Of a stretch of 64,000 bases of DNA, positions 17,971-27,407 are shown piece by piece (the first letter of the stretch is position 1; every line of letters begins with the position of its first letter). A program made the position numbers and the translations under genes. Source of the DNA: an uncultured Muribaculaceae bacterium (lineage in GTDB: Bacteria > Bacteroidota > Bacteroidia > Bacteroidales > Muribaculaceae); assembly GCA_910578035.1 (NCBI GenBank), contig CAJTOB010000009.1, forward strand, positions 4,313 to 68,312. The letters are read 5' to 3'. The notes under the pieces were generated by a model. It ran no database searches and was not told the DNA's origin. It saw only the letters and a program-made list of their open reading frames with translations.

Positions 17971-18143
17971 CGCTTGTCGATAATCTCTCGGCCGGGCTCA
18001 AATTCAACTACCGGCGCATACTGCTCCAGAAAGCCCGGATGGGGCGCTCGGTTGTTATTGCCGACGCCGACGGAATGCCCAAGGCGGTAAAGGCCAAAAA
18101 GGTTTTGCACGACCTTTTGAGTAGCCACGAACATAAGGAATAA
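17949..18143 (+). CDS. Small partner protein of the zeta-type kinase (putative antitoxin)
   Basis: A 64-residue protein starting inside the kinase gene. It has an acidic N-terminal helix (MSEEEKLALVDNLSAGLKFNYRRILLQKA), then RSVVIADADGMPKAVKAKKV and an acidic/His tail. I recall similar short proteins (helix followed by a 'v..rdGk.v.v.a' strand pair) next to zeta-like kinases in other bacteria. It has no DNA-binding motif. The overlap suggests translational coupling, so the two products are probably made together and may bind each other. The antitoxin role is inference. Confidence 0.65.
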   Translation: MSEEEKLALVDNLSAGLKFNYRRILLQKARMGRSVVIADADGMPKAVKAKKVLHDLLSSHEHKE

Positions 18144-18187
18144 ACCGGTCAGCACAGCATCACATATATACTACCATTCATTATCGC

Positions 18188-19963
18188 ATGGCGAATATCC
18201 TTAGTGTTGAAAATCTTACTAAAAGTTACGGCGACAGAATGCTTTTCGCCGATATTACATTCGGAGTCGACGAAGGCGACAAGATAGGAGTTGTCGCCCG
18301 AAACGGCACCGGAAAAACCACCATGCTCCGCATAATCGCCGGCGACGAAAGCGCCGATTCTGGTTCGGTGGTATGCCGCAACGGTCTTCGTATCGGATAT
18401 CTGCCTCAGGAGCCACATTTTGCGCCCGGGGCGACAGTGCGTAGTGCTGCAATGGAAGCACTTCCGCAGACTTCCCGCCTTGACGATCCGGAGGCGATAA
18501 TGCGTCTGCTTGCCTCGCTCGGGCTCGACGAAGAGTCTAAGCCGGTCGAAAAACTTTCGGGAGGGCAGCGAAAAAAACTTGCCATCGCCCGGGCCGTGAT
18601 TGCCGACCCCGAACTTCTGATTCTCGATGAACCTACCAACCACCTCGACATAGCTACAATCGAATGGCTCGAAAACTATCTGAAGCGTTCGCGTGTGGCT
18701 ATTCTGATGGTGACACACGACCGCTACTTCCTCGACCGAGTCTGCAACAAGATAATGGAACTCGACCGCACGCATGCATATATGGTCGACGGAAATTACG
18801 ATATGTATCTGCGCCGCCGGGCCGAGCGTATAGAAGCCATGGGCGCGGAGCTGGCTAAGGTAAAGAACACATTGCGCCGAGAGCAGGACTGGATGAGCCG
18901 GCAGCCGCAGGCGCGAGCCGGCAAGGCCAAGTTCCGTATCGACAATTTCTATGAGCTTAAAGCGCGTTCGCGAGTCAATCTAAACGAGCAGAATGTGCGT
19001 CTCGATGCTGCCTCGTCGCGTATCGGCTCGAAGATATTCGAGGCTGAGGGCGTCTGCAAGCGTTTCGGCGACAAAGTGATACTCGACGATTTTTCCTATA
19101 CATTCGCCCGCGGTGAGAAGATTGGCATAGTCGGAGTCAACGGCGTCGGAAAGTCTACATTCATCAAGATGCTACAGGGCCTCGAGCCTTTCGACAGCGG
19201 CCGCTGGGATATCGGCGAGACCGTTCGGTTCGGCTACTACAGCCAGGACGGCATTGCCTTCGACGAGCGTAAGAAAGTAATCGATGCCGTCACAGAGATT
19301 GCCGAAGACATTTTTCTTGGAGAGGGTGTGAGGATTGCCCCCATGCAGTATCTGCAGCGTTTTCTTTTTGCACCGGCCGACCAGCAGAAATATATCCACA
19401 CACTCAGCGGAGGCGAACGTTGCCGCCTCCATCTTGCAACGGTGCTGATGCGTCAGCCTAATTTCCTTATACTCGATGAGCCTACAAATGACCTCGACAT
19501 AATCACACTCGGCATTCTCGAAGAGTATCTTGCCGATTTCAAGGGTTGTGTCATGGTGGTGAGTCACGACCGCTTCTTCCTCGACAATATTGCCGACCAT
19601 CTTTTTGTGATGGAGGGTAATGGTGTAATCAAGGACTTTCCGGGAAGCTACTCAGACTATCGGGCCTTTGTGCAGACTCTCGAAAAGGAGAAAACCGCAG
19701 CCAAGACTCCGGCAGCCGACAATCGCCCCCGCCGCGAGCGCCCCGACAATAAGATGACTTTCAAGGAAAGACGCGAGTTTGAAGCTCTCGGAGGTGAAAT
19801 AGAGGCGCTTTCTGAAGAAAAAACTGCGCTCGAGGACTTTTTCAGTGCCGCGGTGTCGCCCGACCCACAGGAATTTGCTGATAAATCTCGCCGCTATGAA
19901 GAAGTCAAGAATCTGCTCGACGAGAAAGAACTCCGATGGCTCGAACTATCCGAGAAGTCATGA
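18188..19963 (+). CDS. ABC-F family ATPase (Uup-like)
   Basis: A 591-residue soluble protein with two ABC domains and no membrane part. The first has Walker A GRNGTGKTT-like ARNGTGKTT (about 38-46), LSGGQRKKLAIARA and LLILDEPTNHLD. The second has GVNGVGKST, LSGGERCRLHLATVL and LILDEPTNDLD. The basic linker between them (RREQDWMSRQPQARAGKAKFR) is the ABC-F signature, and a C-terminal coiled coil (about 520-591) is typical of Uup. ABC-F proteins act on ribosomes or DNA intermediates. The stop codon overlaps the ATG of a TonB-dependent receptor gene. Confidence 0.92.
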   Translation: MANILSVENLTKSYGDRMLFADITFGVDEGDKIGVVARNGTGKTTMLRIIAGDESADSGSVVCRNGLRIGYLPQEPHFAPGATVRSAAMEALPQTSRLDDPEAIMRLLASLGLDEESKPVEKLSGGQRKKLAIARAVIADPELLILDEPTNHLDIATIEWLENYLKRSRVAILMVTHDRYFLDRVCNKIMELDRTHAYMVDGNYDMYLRRRAERIEAMGAELAKVKNTLRREQDWMSRQPQARAGKAKFRIDNFYELKARSRVNLNEQNVRLDAASSRIGSKIFEAEGVCKRFGDKVILDDFSYTFARGEKIGIVGVNGVGKSTFIKMLQGLEPFDSGRWDIGETVRFGYYSQDGIAFDERKKVIDAVTEIAEDIFLGEGVRIAPMQYLQRFLFAPADQQKYIHTLSGGERCRLHLATVLMRQPNFLILDEPTNDLDIITLGILEEYLADFKGCVMVVSHDRFFLDNIADHLFVMEGNGVIKDFPGSYSDYRAFVQTLEKEKTAAKTPAADNRPRRERPDNKMTFKERREFEALGGEIEALSEEKTALEDFFSAAVSPDPQEFADKSRRYEEVKNLLDEKELRWLELSEKS

Positions 19964-22179
19964 AAAAACTGATTGCGGTCGCCGTTCTTGCTGCAACACT
20001 GAGCATGTCGGCTTACGAAGCCGGAGATTCTGCCATAAGGAAACCGTATGAGCTTAAAGACGTAGAAGTCCTGGGCGTCAAACGGGCTCCTGACGGCACG
20101 AATTCTGCCGAGGCTATAACACGGATAAATACTTCGGAAATACGTCGGCTCGGCATTGATGCCATGAAAGACGTAAGCGCAATAGCCCCCAACTTCTACA
20201 TGCCCGACTATGGGTCCAGAATAACATCGTCGATTTATGTGAGGGGCCTTGGCGCACGAATGGATCAGCCGGTCATCGGCCTGAGCATAGACAATATACC
20301 ATATCTTAACAAGGACGCATACGATTTCGACTTGGCCGATATCGAGAGCATGGAGATACTCCGCGGGGCACAGACGGTGCTGAACGGACGCAATACCATG
20401 GGCGGACAGATTAATATACGTACGCTGTCGCCGCTTGCGACCAAAGGCCTGCGGGCCTCCTTGCGCTATGGCTCGCACAACACAACAACCGTGGCCGCCG
20501 CATATTACGGCACTCTCAACCCCGGACTCGGAATGAGCCTTTCCGCTCAGTTCGGCCATACCGACGGATATTTCCGCAACGACTACAACGGAGAACGTCT
20601 CGACTACGAAAACTCCGGCTCGGTGCGTTGGAAAACAGCATGGCGTCTTTCTGCCGCGCTGTCGGTGACCAATGTGGCTGCTTTCGGCATTAACCGTCAG
20701 GGGGGCTATCCGTATGCTTCCGACATCGACGGTTCAATTGCCTATAACGATACTTGCGCATATCGCCGCTCAACCTTCGCCGATGGCATAACCGTGGCCT
20801 GGGCCGGAAAGAGGGTAGTGGTGACCTCGCTGACATCGGTGCAGTATCTCGACGACCGCATGGACCTCGACCAGGACTTCACCACGCAGCCTTATTTTAC
20901 CCTCACGCAAGCCAAACGCGAATGGACTGTGACACAAGACCTTTTCACAAAGGGTGTGCGCGGCAGATACAGCTGGCTCGGAGGCGTCTTTGCTTTCTAT
21001 AAGTCTATGCGTATGGAAGCGCCGGTGACATTTAAGGATACCGGCATTTCCGAACTGATAGAGTCGCACCGCAATGAGATAAATCCGCAGTATCCTATCG
21101 AGTGGGATACACGCCGGTTTACTCTCGGCAGCAACTTCAGACCGTCTAATGCCGCGGTAGCACTTTACCACGAAAGTACATACCGTACAGGCCGCTGGCG
21201 ATTCGAGGCCGGTTTGCGTCTTGACCTCGAGCGGGCGTCATTGAGTTATCGCAGCTTCTGCAATACGGGCTATAACACATATCATGTCTTCGCCGACGGG
21301 CAGCGCGAGTTATACTCACATACGCCCGTGGATATAGACGATTCCGATGTGCTTCACCGCACTTTCCTCGAATTTATACCCAAGCTTACCATTGCCTATG
21401 AGCTACCTTCCCTGACCGCATATTTCAATTTTTCGAAGGGCTATAAGGCCGGAGGCTATAATACGCAGATGTTCAGCGACGTCCTCCAGCAGCGTATAAT
21501 GAATATAATGGGTATGAGCGCGCAGTACACCCTCGAGCAGATAGTAGGCTACGAACCCGAGCGCAGCTTCAACTATGAAGTCGGCGCCGACTGGAAGCCG
21601 GCCGACGGGCTTGCGCTCGACGCGGTCCTTTTCTATATCAATTGCCGCAACCAGCAGCTCACAGTCTTTCCTCCCGGCACTACTACAGGACGAATAATGA
21701 CTAACGCAGGTCGTACCCGAAGTTTCGGAGCCGAAGTTACGGCCGCTTGGAAGCCCGGTGCCGGTTTTTCGGCTCGTCTAAGCTATGGATATACCAATGC
21801 CACTTTCCGAAATTATAACGATGGGCGCGGCGATTACCGCGGCAAGCATGTGCCTTATGCTCCGTCGAATACTCTGTTTGCCGAAGCCACATGGCAGCCC
21901 GAAGCTCTCGTATTTGCCGGAATACAGCCTTCGTTGACTGCCAATGTGAATGGCGCAGGGCGAATATACTGGAATGAGGCCAACGTCCGCTCTCAGAATT
22001 TCTATTGTCTTACCGGGGCCTCGCTGGCTTTCACTGCGCAGAAATGGAGTCTTCGCTTGTGGGGCGAGAATCTTACCGGAACGAGCTACGATACTTTCTA
22101 TTTCCTCTCGATGGGTCGCGCCTTCACCCAAAAGGGGCTTCCTGCCCGTTTCGGTGCCACCATCCGTCTTTCGCTATAA
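19960..22179 (+). CDS. TonB-dependent outer-membrane receptor
   Basis: A 739-residue receptor with a signal peptide (MKKLIAVAVLAATLSMSAYE), a plug domain (about 40-150: IYVRGLGARMDQPVIGL, IESMEILRGAQTVLNGRNTMGGQINI) and a 22-strand-type barrel ending in an aromatic C-terminus (RFGATIRLSL). It has no carboxypeptidase-like N-terminal extension and no SusD neighbour, so it resembles siderophore, vitamin or metal receptors and not SusC. The substrate is unknown. The frame is open from 19936, but ATG 19960 gives a clean signal peptide and overlaps the ABC-F stop by ATGA, which suggests coupled translation. Confidence 0.88.
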   Translation: MKKLIAVAVLAATLSMSAYEAGDSAIRKPYELKDVEVLGVKRAPDGTNSAEAITRINTSEIRRLGIDAMKDVSAIAPNFYMPDYGSRITSSIYVRGLGARMDQPVIGLSIDNIPYLNKDAYDFDLADIESMEILRGAQTVLNGRNTMGGQINIRTLSPLATKGLRASLRYGSHNTTTVAAAYYGTLNPGLGMSLSAQFGHTDGYFRNDYNGERLDYENSGSVRWKTAWRLSAALSVTNVAAFGINRQGGYPYASDIDGSIAYNDTCAYRRSTFADGITVAWAGKRVVVTSLTSVQYLDDRMDLDQDFTTQPYFTLTQAKREWTVTQDLFTKGVRGRYSWLGGVFAFYKSMRMEAPVTFKDTGISELIESHRNEINPQYPIEWDTRRFTLGSNFRPSNAAVALYHESTYRTGRWRFEAGLRLDLERASLSYRSFCNTGYNTYHVFADGQRELYSHTPVDIDDSDVLHRTFLEFIPKLTIAYELPSLTAYFNFSKGYKAGGYNTQMFSDVLQQRIMNIMGMSAQYTLEQIVGYEPERSFNYEVGADWKPADGLALDAVLFYINCRNQQLTVFPPGTTTGRIMTNAGRTRSFGAEVTAAWKPGAGFSARLSYGYTNATFRNYNDGRGDYRGKHVPYAPSNTLFAEATWQPEALVFAGIQPSLTANVNGAGRIYWNEANVRSQNFYCLTGASLAFTAQKWSLRLWGENLTGTSYDTFYFLSMGRAFTQKGLPARFGATIRLSL

Positions 22180-22198
22180 TTTATAATCACATAAAGCT

Positions 22199-22630
22199 AT
22201 GTATAATAACAATAATGTAGGAGTTTCACCAAAAACACTCATCAAGAGTGTGGTATGGGTTCTTGTCGGAATTTTTCTGTTTGTAGTCGCACTCGCATTT
22301 ATCAGACCGTGGTATAACGTATGGTCTCAGGAAATGGAAGGCAAGGCCGAGTTTGCCAAAGCCGAACAGAACCGCAAAATCAAAATCGAGGAGGCCAAGG
22401 CAAATCTTGAGGCTGAGAAACTGAATGCCCAGGCCGAAATCGAACGAGCCAAAGGTGCGGCTGAAGCCATTCGCATAGAAAACGGCAGCATTACGCCTAC
22501 ATATATACAATACCTTTGGGTGCGCCAGCAGTCCAATCTCAGCAATAAGACCGTAATCTACGTTCCGACAGAAACGAATCTCCCTATCCTCGAATCTACC
22601 CGCGCACTCAATCTCCAGAATCCGCAGTAA
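22199..22630 (+). CDS. Small membrane protein resembling the tail of SPFH/Band-7 proteins
   Basis: A 143-residue protein with a Gly/Asn-rich start, one membrane helix (about 15-38) and a charged Ala/Glu-rich helix (about 45-95; EEAKANLEAEKLNAQAEIERAKGAAEAIRIENG) followed by TPTYIQYLWVRQQSN and KTVIYVPTETNLPIL. That last part matches the C-terminal end of prohibitin/HflK-type proteins, while the SPFH domain itself is missing. Bacteroidota genomes carry such short 'membrane protease subunit' proteins. The role is unknown. It lies 19 nt after the receptor gene and is followed by a hairpin shared with hisS. Confidence 0.65.
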   Translation: MYNNNNVGVSPKTLIKSVVWVLVGIFLFVVALAFIRPWYNVWSQEMEGKAEFAKAEQNRKIKIEEAKANLEAEKLNAQAEIERAKGAAEAIRIENGSITPTYIQYLWVRQQSNLSNKTVIYVPTETNLPILESTRALNLQNPQ

Positions 22631-22651
22631 AAACCATGCTCTGATACATAA

Positions 22652-22684
22652 TAAGGCCGCGACACCCTGCCGCGGCCTTATCAT
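22652..22684. terminator. Bidirectional hairpin between the SPFH-tail gene and hisS
   Basis: A perfect ten-pair stem (TAAGGCCGCG with CGCGGCCTTA, loop of 9 nt) lies between convergent genes. The T-run is weak on both sides. Confidence 0.7.
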
Positions 22685-22703
22685 TATATTAACTTACTAC
22701 TTA

Positions 22704-24059
22704 TTACTTAACAACAGAAGCTACATCGGCGGCAGCTACGCAGAGCTGTTCGCCCGTAGTCATGTTTTTGACTGTGACCTTTCCTTCGGCGAGCTCGCTG
22801 TCGCCGATAATAGCGAAGAAAGGCACGCCAAGAGCGTTGGCATAGCTGATTTGTTTTTTCATCTTGGCGCAATCGGGATATACCTCGGCAGCGATGCCGG
22901 CTGCGCGTAGCTCTTTGACAAGTTTCATTGAAGCCGCACACTCCGCCGGGCCGAAGTTAGCGAAAAGCACACGAGTGCTTCGTCCGGCTTCCTCGGGGTA
23001 GAGATTGAGGGTGTTGAGAACGTCGTAGATGCGGTCGGCGCCAAACGACACGCCAACCCCAGAAATACCGTTCATGCCGAAAACGCCTGTGAGGTTGTCG
23101 TAGCGTCCGCCACCCGAAATACTGCCAATGGCAACATCGAGCGCCTTCACTTCGATTATAGTGCCGGTATAGTAGTTCAGACCGCGGGCCAGCGAAACAT
23201 CGAGTTCGAGGTCGGCTTCGAGTCCGAGCGCTTCTGTGCAGCCGATGACTGTGCGGAGTTCTTCCACGCCCTTGGTGCCTGTTTCGCTTGCAGCGAGGAG
23301 TTCGGCGAGTTTGTCGAGACGCTCGGCCGTAGAGCCTGATATTTCGAGAATAGGACGCAGTGCTTCGATTGCCTCTGCGGCGAGCCCTCGGTCGGCAAGC
23401 TCCTCATTTACTTTTTCGATACCGATTTTATCTATTTTGTCTATGGCGACGGTGATGTCTATGAGTTTGTCGGGTTCGCCTACTATTTCTGCGATTCCGG
23501 CGAGCACTTTGCGATTGTTCAGCTTGATAGCCACACGGATATGGAGGCGGCGGAAGACCTCGTCGACCATCTGGAGCAGTTCGACCTCGTTCATGAGAGA
23601 GTCGGAGCCGACAACATCGGCGTCGCACTGATAGAATTCGCGGTAGCGGCCCTTCTGCGGACGGTCGGCACGCCATACCGGCTGAATCTGGAATCGCTTG
23701 AACGGCAATTGTATCTCCTCGCGATGTTGCACCACAAAGCGGGCAAAAGGCACCGTCAGGTCATAACGCAGCCCGCGGTCGCAGATTTTTGCAGCGGTTT
23801 TAAGACAGTCGCGCGAGGCCAGCAGGCAGTCGTCGACGTCTTTCAGATAGTCGCCCGAATTCAAGACCTTGAAGAGCAGTTTATCGCCTTCTTCGCCGTA
23901 TTTTCCCATCAGGGTCGAGAGGTTTTCAAGTGCAGGCGTCTCGATCTGGCGATAACCGTAGAGGCGGAATACTTCGCGGATAGTGTCGAAAATATAATTT
24001 CTGCGGGCCATCTCCAGAGTGGAGAAGTCGCGCGTTCCTTTTGGCGTCGAAGGCTTCAT
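22704..24059 (-). CDS. hisS: Histidyl-tRNA synthetase
   Basis: A 451-residue class II aminoacyl-tRNA synthetase that charges tRNA-His. It shows KGTRDF near the start, motif 2 around QPVWRADRPQKGRYREFYQCD, the histidine-binding segment ARGLNYYTG (Asn where many bacteria have Asp, as I recall for other Bacteroidales), motif 3 GVSFGADRI, and the C-terminal anticodon-binding domain (about 350-451). The ATG at 24059 matches the usual MKPS.PKGTRDF start. It is monocistronic, with a hairpin downstream. Confidence 0.97.
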   Translation of the reverse strand: MKPSTPKGTRDFSTLEMARRNYIFDTIREVFRLYGYRQIETPALENLSTLMGKYGEEGDKLLFKVLNSGDYLKDVDDCLLASRDCLKTAAKICDRGLRYDLTVPFARFVVQHREEIQLPFKRFQIQPVWRADRPQKGRYREFYQCDADVVGSDSLMNEVELLQMVDEVFRRLHIRVAIKLNNRKVLAGIAEIVGEPDKLIDITVAIDKIDKIGIEKVNEELADRGLAAEAIEALRPILEISGSTAERLDKLAELLAASETGTKGVEELRTVIGCTEALGLEADLELDVSLARGLNYYTGTIIEVKALDVAIGSISGGGRYDNLTGVFGMNGISGVGVSFGADRIYDVLNTLNLYPEEAGRSTRVLFANFGPAECAASMKLVKELRAAGIAAEVYPDCAKMKKQISYANALGVPFFAIIGDSELAEGKVTVKNMTTGEQLCVAAADVASVVK

Positions 24060-24097
24060 ATTTATATCGGTTGAGGATAATACATTTTTTTATTATG

Positions 24098-24105
24098 CAA
24101 AAATA
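24098..24105 (-). promoter_or_regulatory. Probable -7 box for hisS
   Basis: TATTTTTG on the minus strand, 38 nt before the hisS ATG. The -33 position is not consensus. Confidence 0.45.
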
Positions 24106-24254
24106 AGCATAATTGCTCTAATTTGCCGTCTTTTTTTGCCGATAAATAGTTTTCAAAATCTTAAAATTAACATAATGATACATGAATTTGGTTAAATCTG
24201 TAAAATTAAGTTAAATTTAAACGTTGGGTTAAAAATAATATAATAGCAAATATC

Positions 24255-24262
24255 TATATTTG
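24255..24262 (+). promoter_or_regulatory. -7 box upstream of the SusC pseudogene
   Basis: TATATTTG followed by a leader of about 80 nt. No TTTG at the right distance is seen, which is common for regulated SusC promoters. Confidence 0.5.
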
Positions 24263-24305
24263 CAACCGTCAATCCAGATTTTTGAAAACAAACTATTCCA
24301 GTTTC

Positions 24306-24320
24306 GTGGCAAATTGCCAC
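24306..24320. repeat. Perfect inverted repeat in the susC leader
   Basis: GTGGCAAATTGCCAC (seven-base arms around a central A), 25 nt before the start codon. It could be an operator or a leader hairpin. Confidence 0.5.
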
Positions 24321-24345
24321 ATGTTAATTATTTATTTTCTAAGGT

Positions 24346-27300
24346 ATGAAAAAACTAATTGCCTTTATCGTATCATTGCTGGTATTCGCTGCCGTGCAGG
24401 CTTAGAATACCCGTACGGTAACCGGTAGGGTGGTGTTCGCCGGTGATGACGAACCCCTTCCCGGCGCTACCGTTATCCCGGCCGACGGAACGACCGGAGT
24501 TATAACCGATGTCGACGGAAACTTCAGTATTTCCGTTGCCTCCACAGTGAAGAAGCTTCGCATATCTTACGTGGGTATGCTTACCCGAGAAGTCGACATC
24601 ACCGGGAAGCCTATTGTGGTAAAACTCAACAGCGCCGACAATCAGCTGAATGAAGTTGTGGTGACGGCTCTCGGCATGAAACGCGAGCGGAAAGGGCTCG
24701 GCTACGCAGTGCAGGACCTCAACGCCGAAGACCTCAACACCGACGGCACAACGTCGCTCGCCAGCGCCATGCAGGGCAAACTCACCGGCGTTGATATCCG
24801 CCCCTCGTCGGGTGCGCCGGGTGCATCGGCCCAGATTATAATCCGTGGCGCCCGTTCTTTCGACGGCAACAACCAGCCGCTATATGTAGTAGACGGCATG
24901 CCGGTTGAATCAACCCCCGACTACAGCACCGGCAACTCTGTGACAGGAGCCAATCTTGCCGACCGCTCCATCGATATCAACCCCGAGGATATAGAGAGCA
25001 TCAACGTGCTCAAAGGGCAGGCCGCATCAGCGCTTTATGGTATCCGGGCTTCAAATGGTGTGATAGTTATCACAACCAAGCGTGGCAAGTTCAATTCAAA
25101 CAAGCCGACAGTAACCGTATCTACAAATCTTTCGGCCGAAGTGGTGTCGCGCAAGTTCAAACGCCAGGAAGTCTACGCTCAGGGCAACTTCATAGAAGGC
25201 GGATATGCTCCGACCAGCAGCATGAACTGGGGCCCGAAAATTGCCGACCTTCCAAACGACCCTATGATAATGTCGGCAACTTCTTCAACACCGGCTTTAC
25301 CGAGAACACTAATTTCAGCCTCAGCCAGCGTACAGAGCGCGCAAGCTATTCTTTCGGTCTGAATAACTCTTATCAGAAAGGCATCGTGCCTTCTACCGGC
25401 ATGAACCGCTGGAGCGCCCGCGGCCTTGTTGACTGGACGATAGACAAGCAGTGGAAAACCGGTTTCTCCGGGAACTACAGCTCAACAAAGATAACCTCGG
25501 CTCCCGGCGCCAACGACGGTATCATGAATGTGGTTTATTCGGCCCCTTCCGAATACGACCTCAAGGGTATCCCGGTCCATGTGCCCGGTGATCCGACCCA
25601 GCAGGTGCTTTTCCGTTCTACTTCGTTCAATAACCCCTATTGGTGGGCCAATAACAATGAATATCTGCAGCATACCAACCGTTTCTTCGGCAACGCATAT
25701 GTAGAATTCAGCCCCGGTCTCGGTATGGCCGACAATATGAAACTGTGGTTCCGCGAGCAGGCCGGTATAGACATGTACACCTCGAATTACAGCGATATAA
25801 AGGAGGTCGGTTCCGCCGGCCAGACCCAGGGCGGTATTGAGAACTACGGAGTGTCGCGCAACGTATTCAACAACCTCTTCACCGCCAACTTTACCGCCGA
25901 ATGGGGCGAATTCAATTTCGACGCTATGCTCGGCAATGAAATCAACCAGGACAATTCGCGCAGATGGGATTATATCGGCAATAATTTCAATTTCTACGGC
26001 ATGCCCGTTATTGCCAATGCCACAAGCTTCTCCAGCAGCGAGTATAACCGTCATTCGCGCACTGTAGGCTTCTTCGGCAGCGCAGGCCTTTCATGGCGCT
26101 CCATGCTGTTCCTCACTGTTACGGGCCGTAACGATTATGTGTCGACGATGCCGCGCAATAACCGCTCGTTCTTTTATCCGTCTGTATCGCTCGGCTGGGT
26201 ATTCACAGAATTACCTTCTCTTAAAGACAACGATGTGCTCACATTCGGCAAACTCCGTGCAAGTTATGCTCAGGTAGGCCAGGCCGGTACTTTCTATGAG
26301 AATTACTACTATGTGCCTTCCTATGGCAGCGGTATGTATCAGTACAATCCGGTGACCTATCCCGTGAAAGGTGTGTCAAGCTATGTTCCATATTATGTGG
26401 TCTACGACAAGAATCTTAAGCCTCAGAATACCGAAAACATTGAGGCGGGCGCCGATTTCCGTCTGTTCCGCGACCGCGTGCGCCTGGAGTACACTATCTC
26501 TTATCAGAATGTTACAGACCAGATTTTCTCTGTGCCTACGGCCGGTTCATCGGGTTACCAGTATAAGATGACAAATGCCGGTAAGATGCGAACCTGGTCA
26601 CACGAACTCGGCATCAACGTGGCTATCCTCGAAAACAAGGACTACGACCTCAATCTCGGCATCAATTTCACCAAGGTCAACAACAAGGTTATCGAGCTTG
26701 CCGAAGGCGTCGAATCCATCATGCTCGGCGGTTTTGTCGAACCTCAGATTCGCGCACAGGCCGGAAACACATATCCTAATATATATGGCACAGCCTTCAA
26801 ACGCGACGAAGCTACCGGCCAGCTCCTGCTTCTCGACGGTCTGCCCCAAGGCACTTCCGACAGCCAGGACCTCGGCAACTGTTCGCCCGATTTCGTGACA
26901 GGCTTCACCCTCAGCGGTCGCTATCGCCGCGTGAATCTCAGCACCACATGGAGCTGGCAGAAAGGCGGACGCATGTATCACGGCACCAATCTTACACTCA
27001 ATTACTTTGGTGCGACCAAGGAATCGCTGCCTTTCCACGAGGGCACTATGGTGGCCGAGGGTATAGACGAAGCTACCGGGCAGCCCAACACTATAGAGGT
27101 AAGCAAGCAGGACTATTATATGATGTATAACGACGTGACCGAGGCCGGTGTCTACGATATGAGCTTCTTCAAACTCCGCGACGTGACACTTACCTATAAA
27201 CTGCCGACATTCGGTAAATTCGATATCGAAGTCTTCGGCTTTGCCCGCAACGTCCTCCTGTGGACCAAGCTCCCCAACTTCGACCCCGAGGCCTCGCAGG

Positions 27301-27386
27301 GCAACGGCAACATGGGCGGTTACTTCGAGCGTTTCTCCATTCCAAATACTTCTTCGTATGGCGGTGGCCTGAAATTCACGTTCTAA
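24346..27386 (+). pseudogene. SusC-like TonB-dependent receptor, broken by an amber stop and a frameshifting deletion
   Basis: The ATG at 24346 opens a signal peptide (MKKLIAFIVSLLVFAAVQA) that ends in TAG at 24403-24405. Family proteins usually have Gln here (cleavage A-Q), so a single CAG to TAG change explains it. The frame then continues with the carboxypeptidase-like domain (TRTVTGRVVF...PLPGATV), the plug (NEVVVTALGMKRE...IIIRGARS...YVVDGMP) and barrel start up to about 25260 (GPKIADLPNDP). It then shifts: YDNVGNFFNTGF resumes in another frame from 25263 and runs to the stop at 27386. About 30-40 residues normally found between these segments appear to be missing. The intact SusD follows after 21 nt. 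Two independent lesions suggest true decay, although assembly error is possible. Confidence 0.85.
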
Positions 27387-27407
27387 TAACGTTAAATACA
27401 ATCTGAC

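Larger units (their letters stand above)
24060..24345. other. AT-rich intergenic region between hisS and the broken susC
   Basis: 286 nt without a gene. It holds divergent promoter boxes for hisS (24098-24105) and the SusC pseudogene (24255-24262), and a 15-nt perfect inverted repeat (24306-24320) in the leader of the latter. No tRNA, small ORF or riboswitch-like structure is recognised. Confidence 0.6.

Noticed and set aside
24403..24405. Amber codon in the SusC gene read through as a recoded amino acid
   Set aside because: All other genes in the window end normally, no recoding signal is seen, and a second lesion follows in the same gene.
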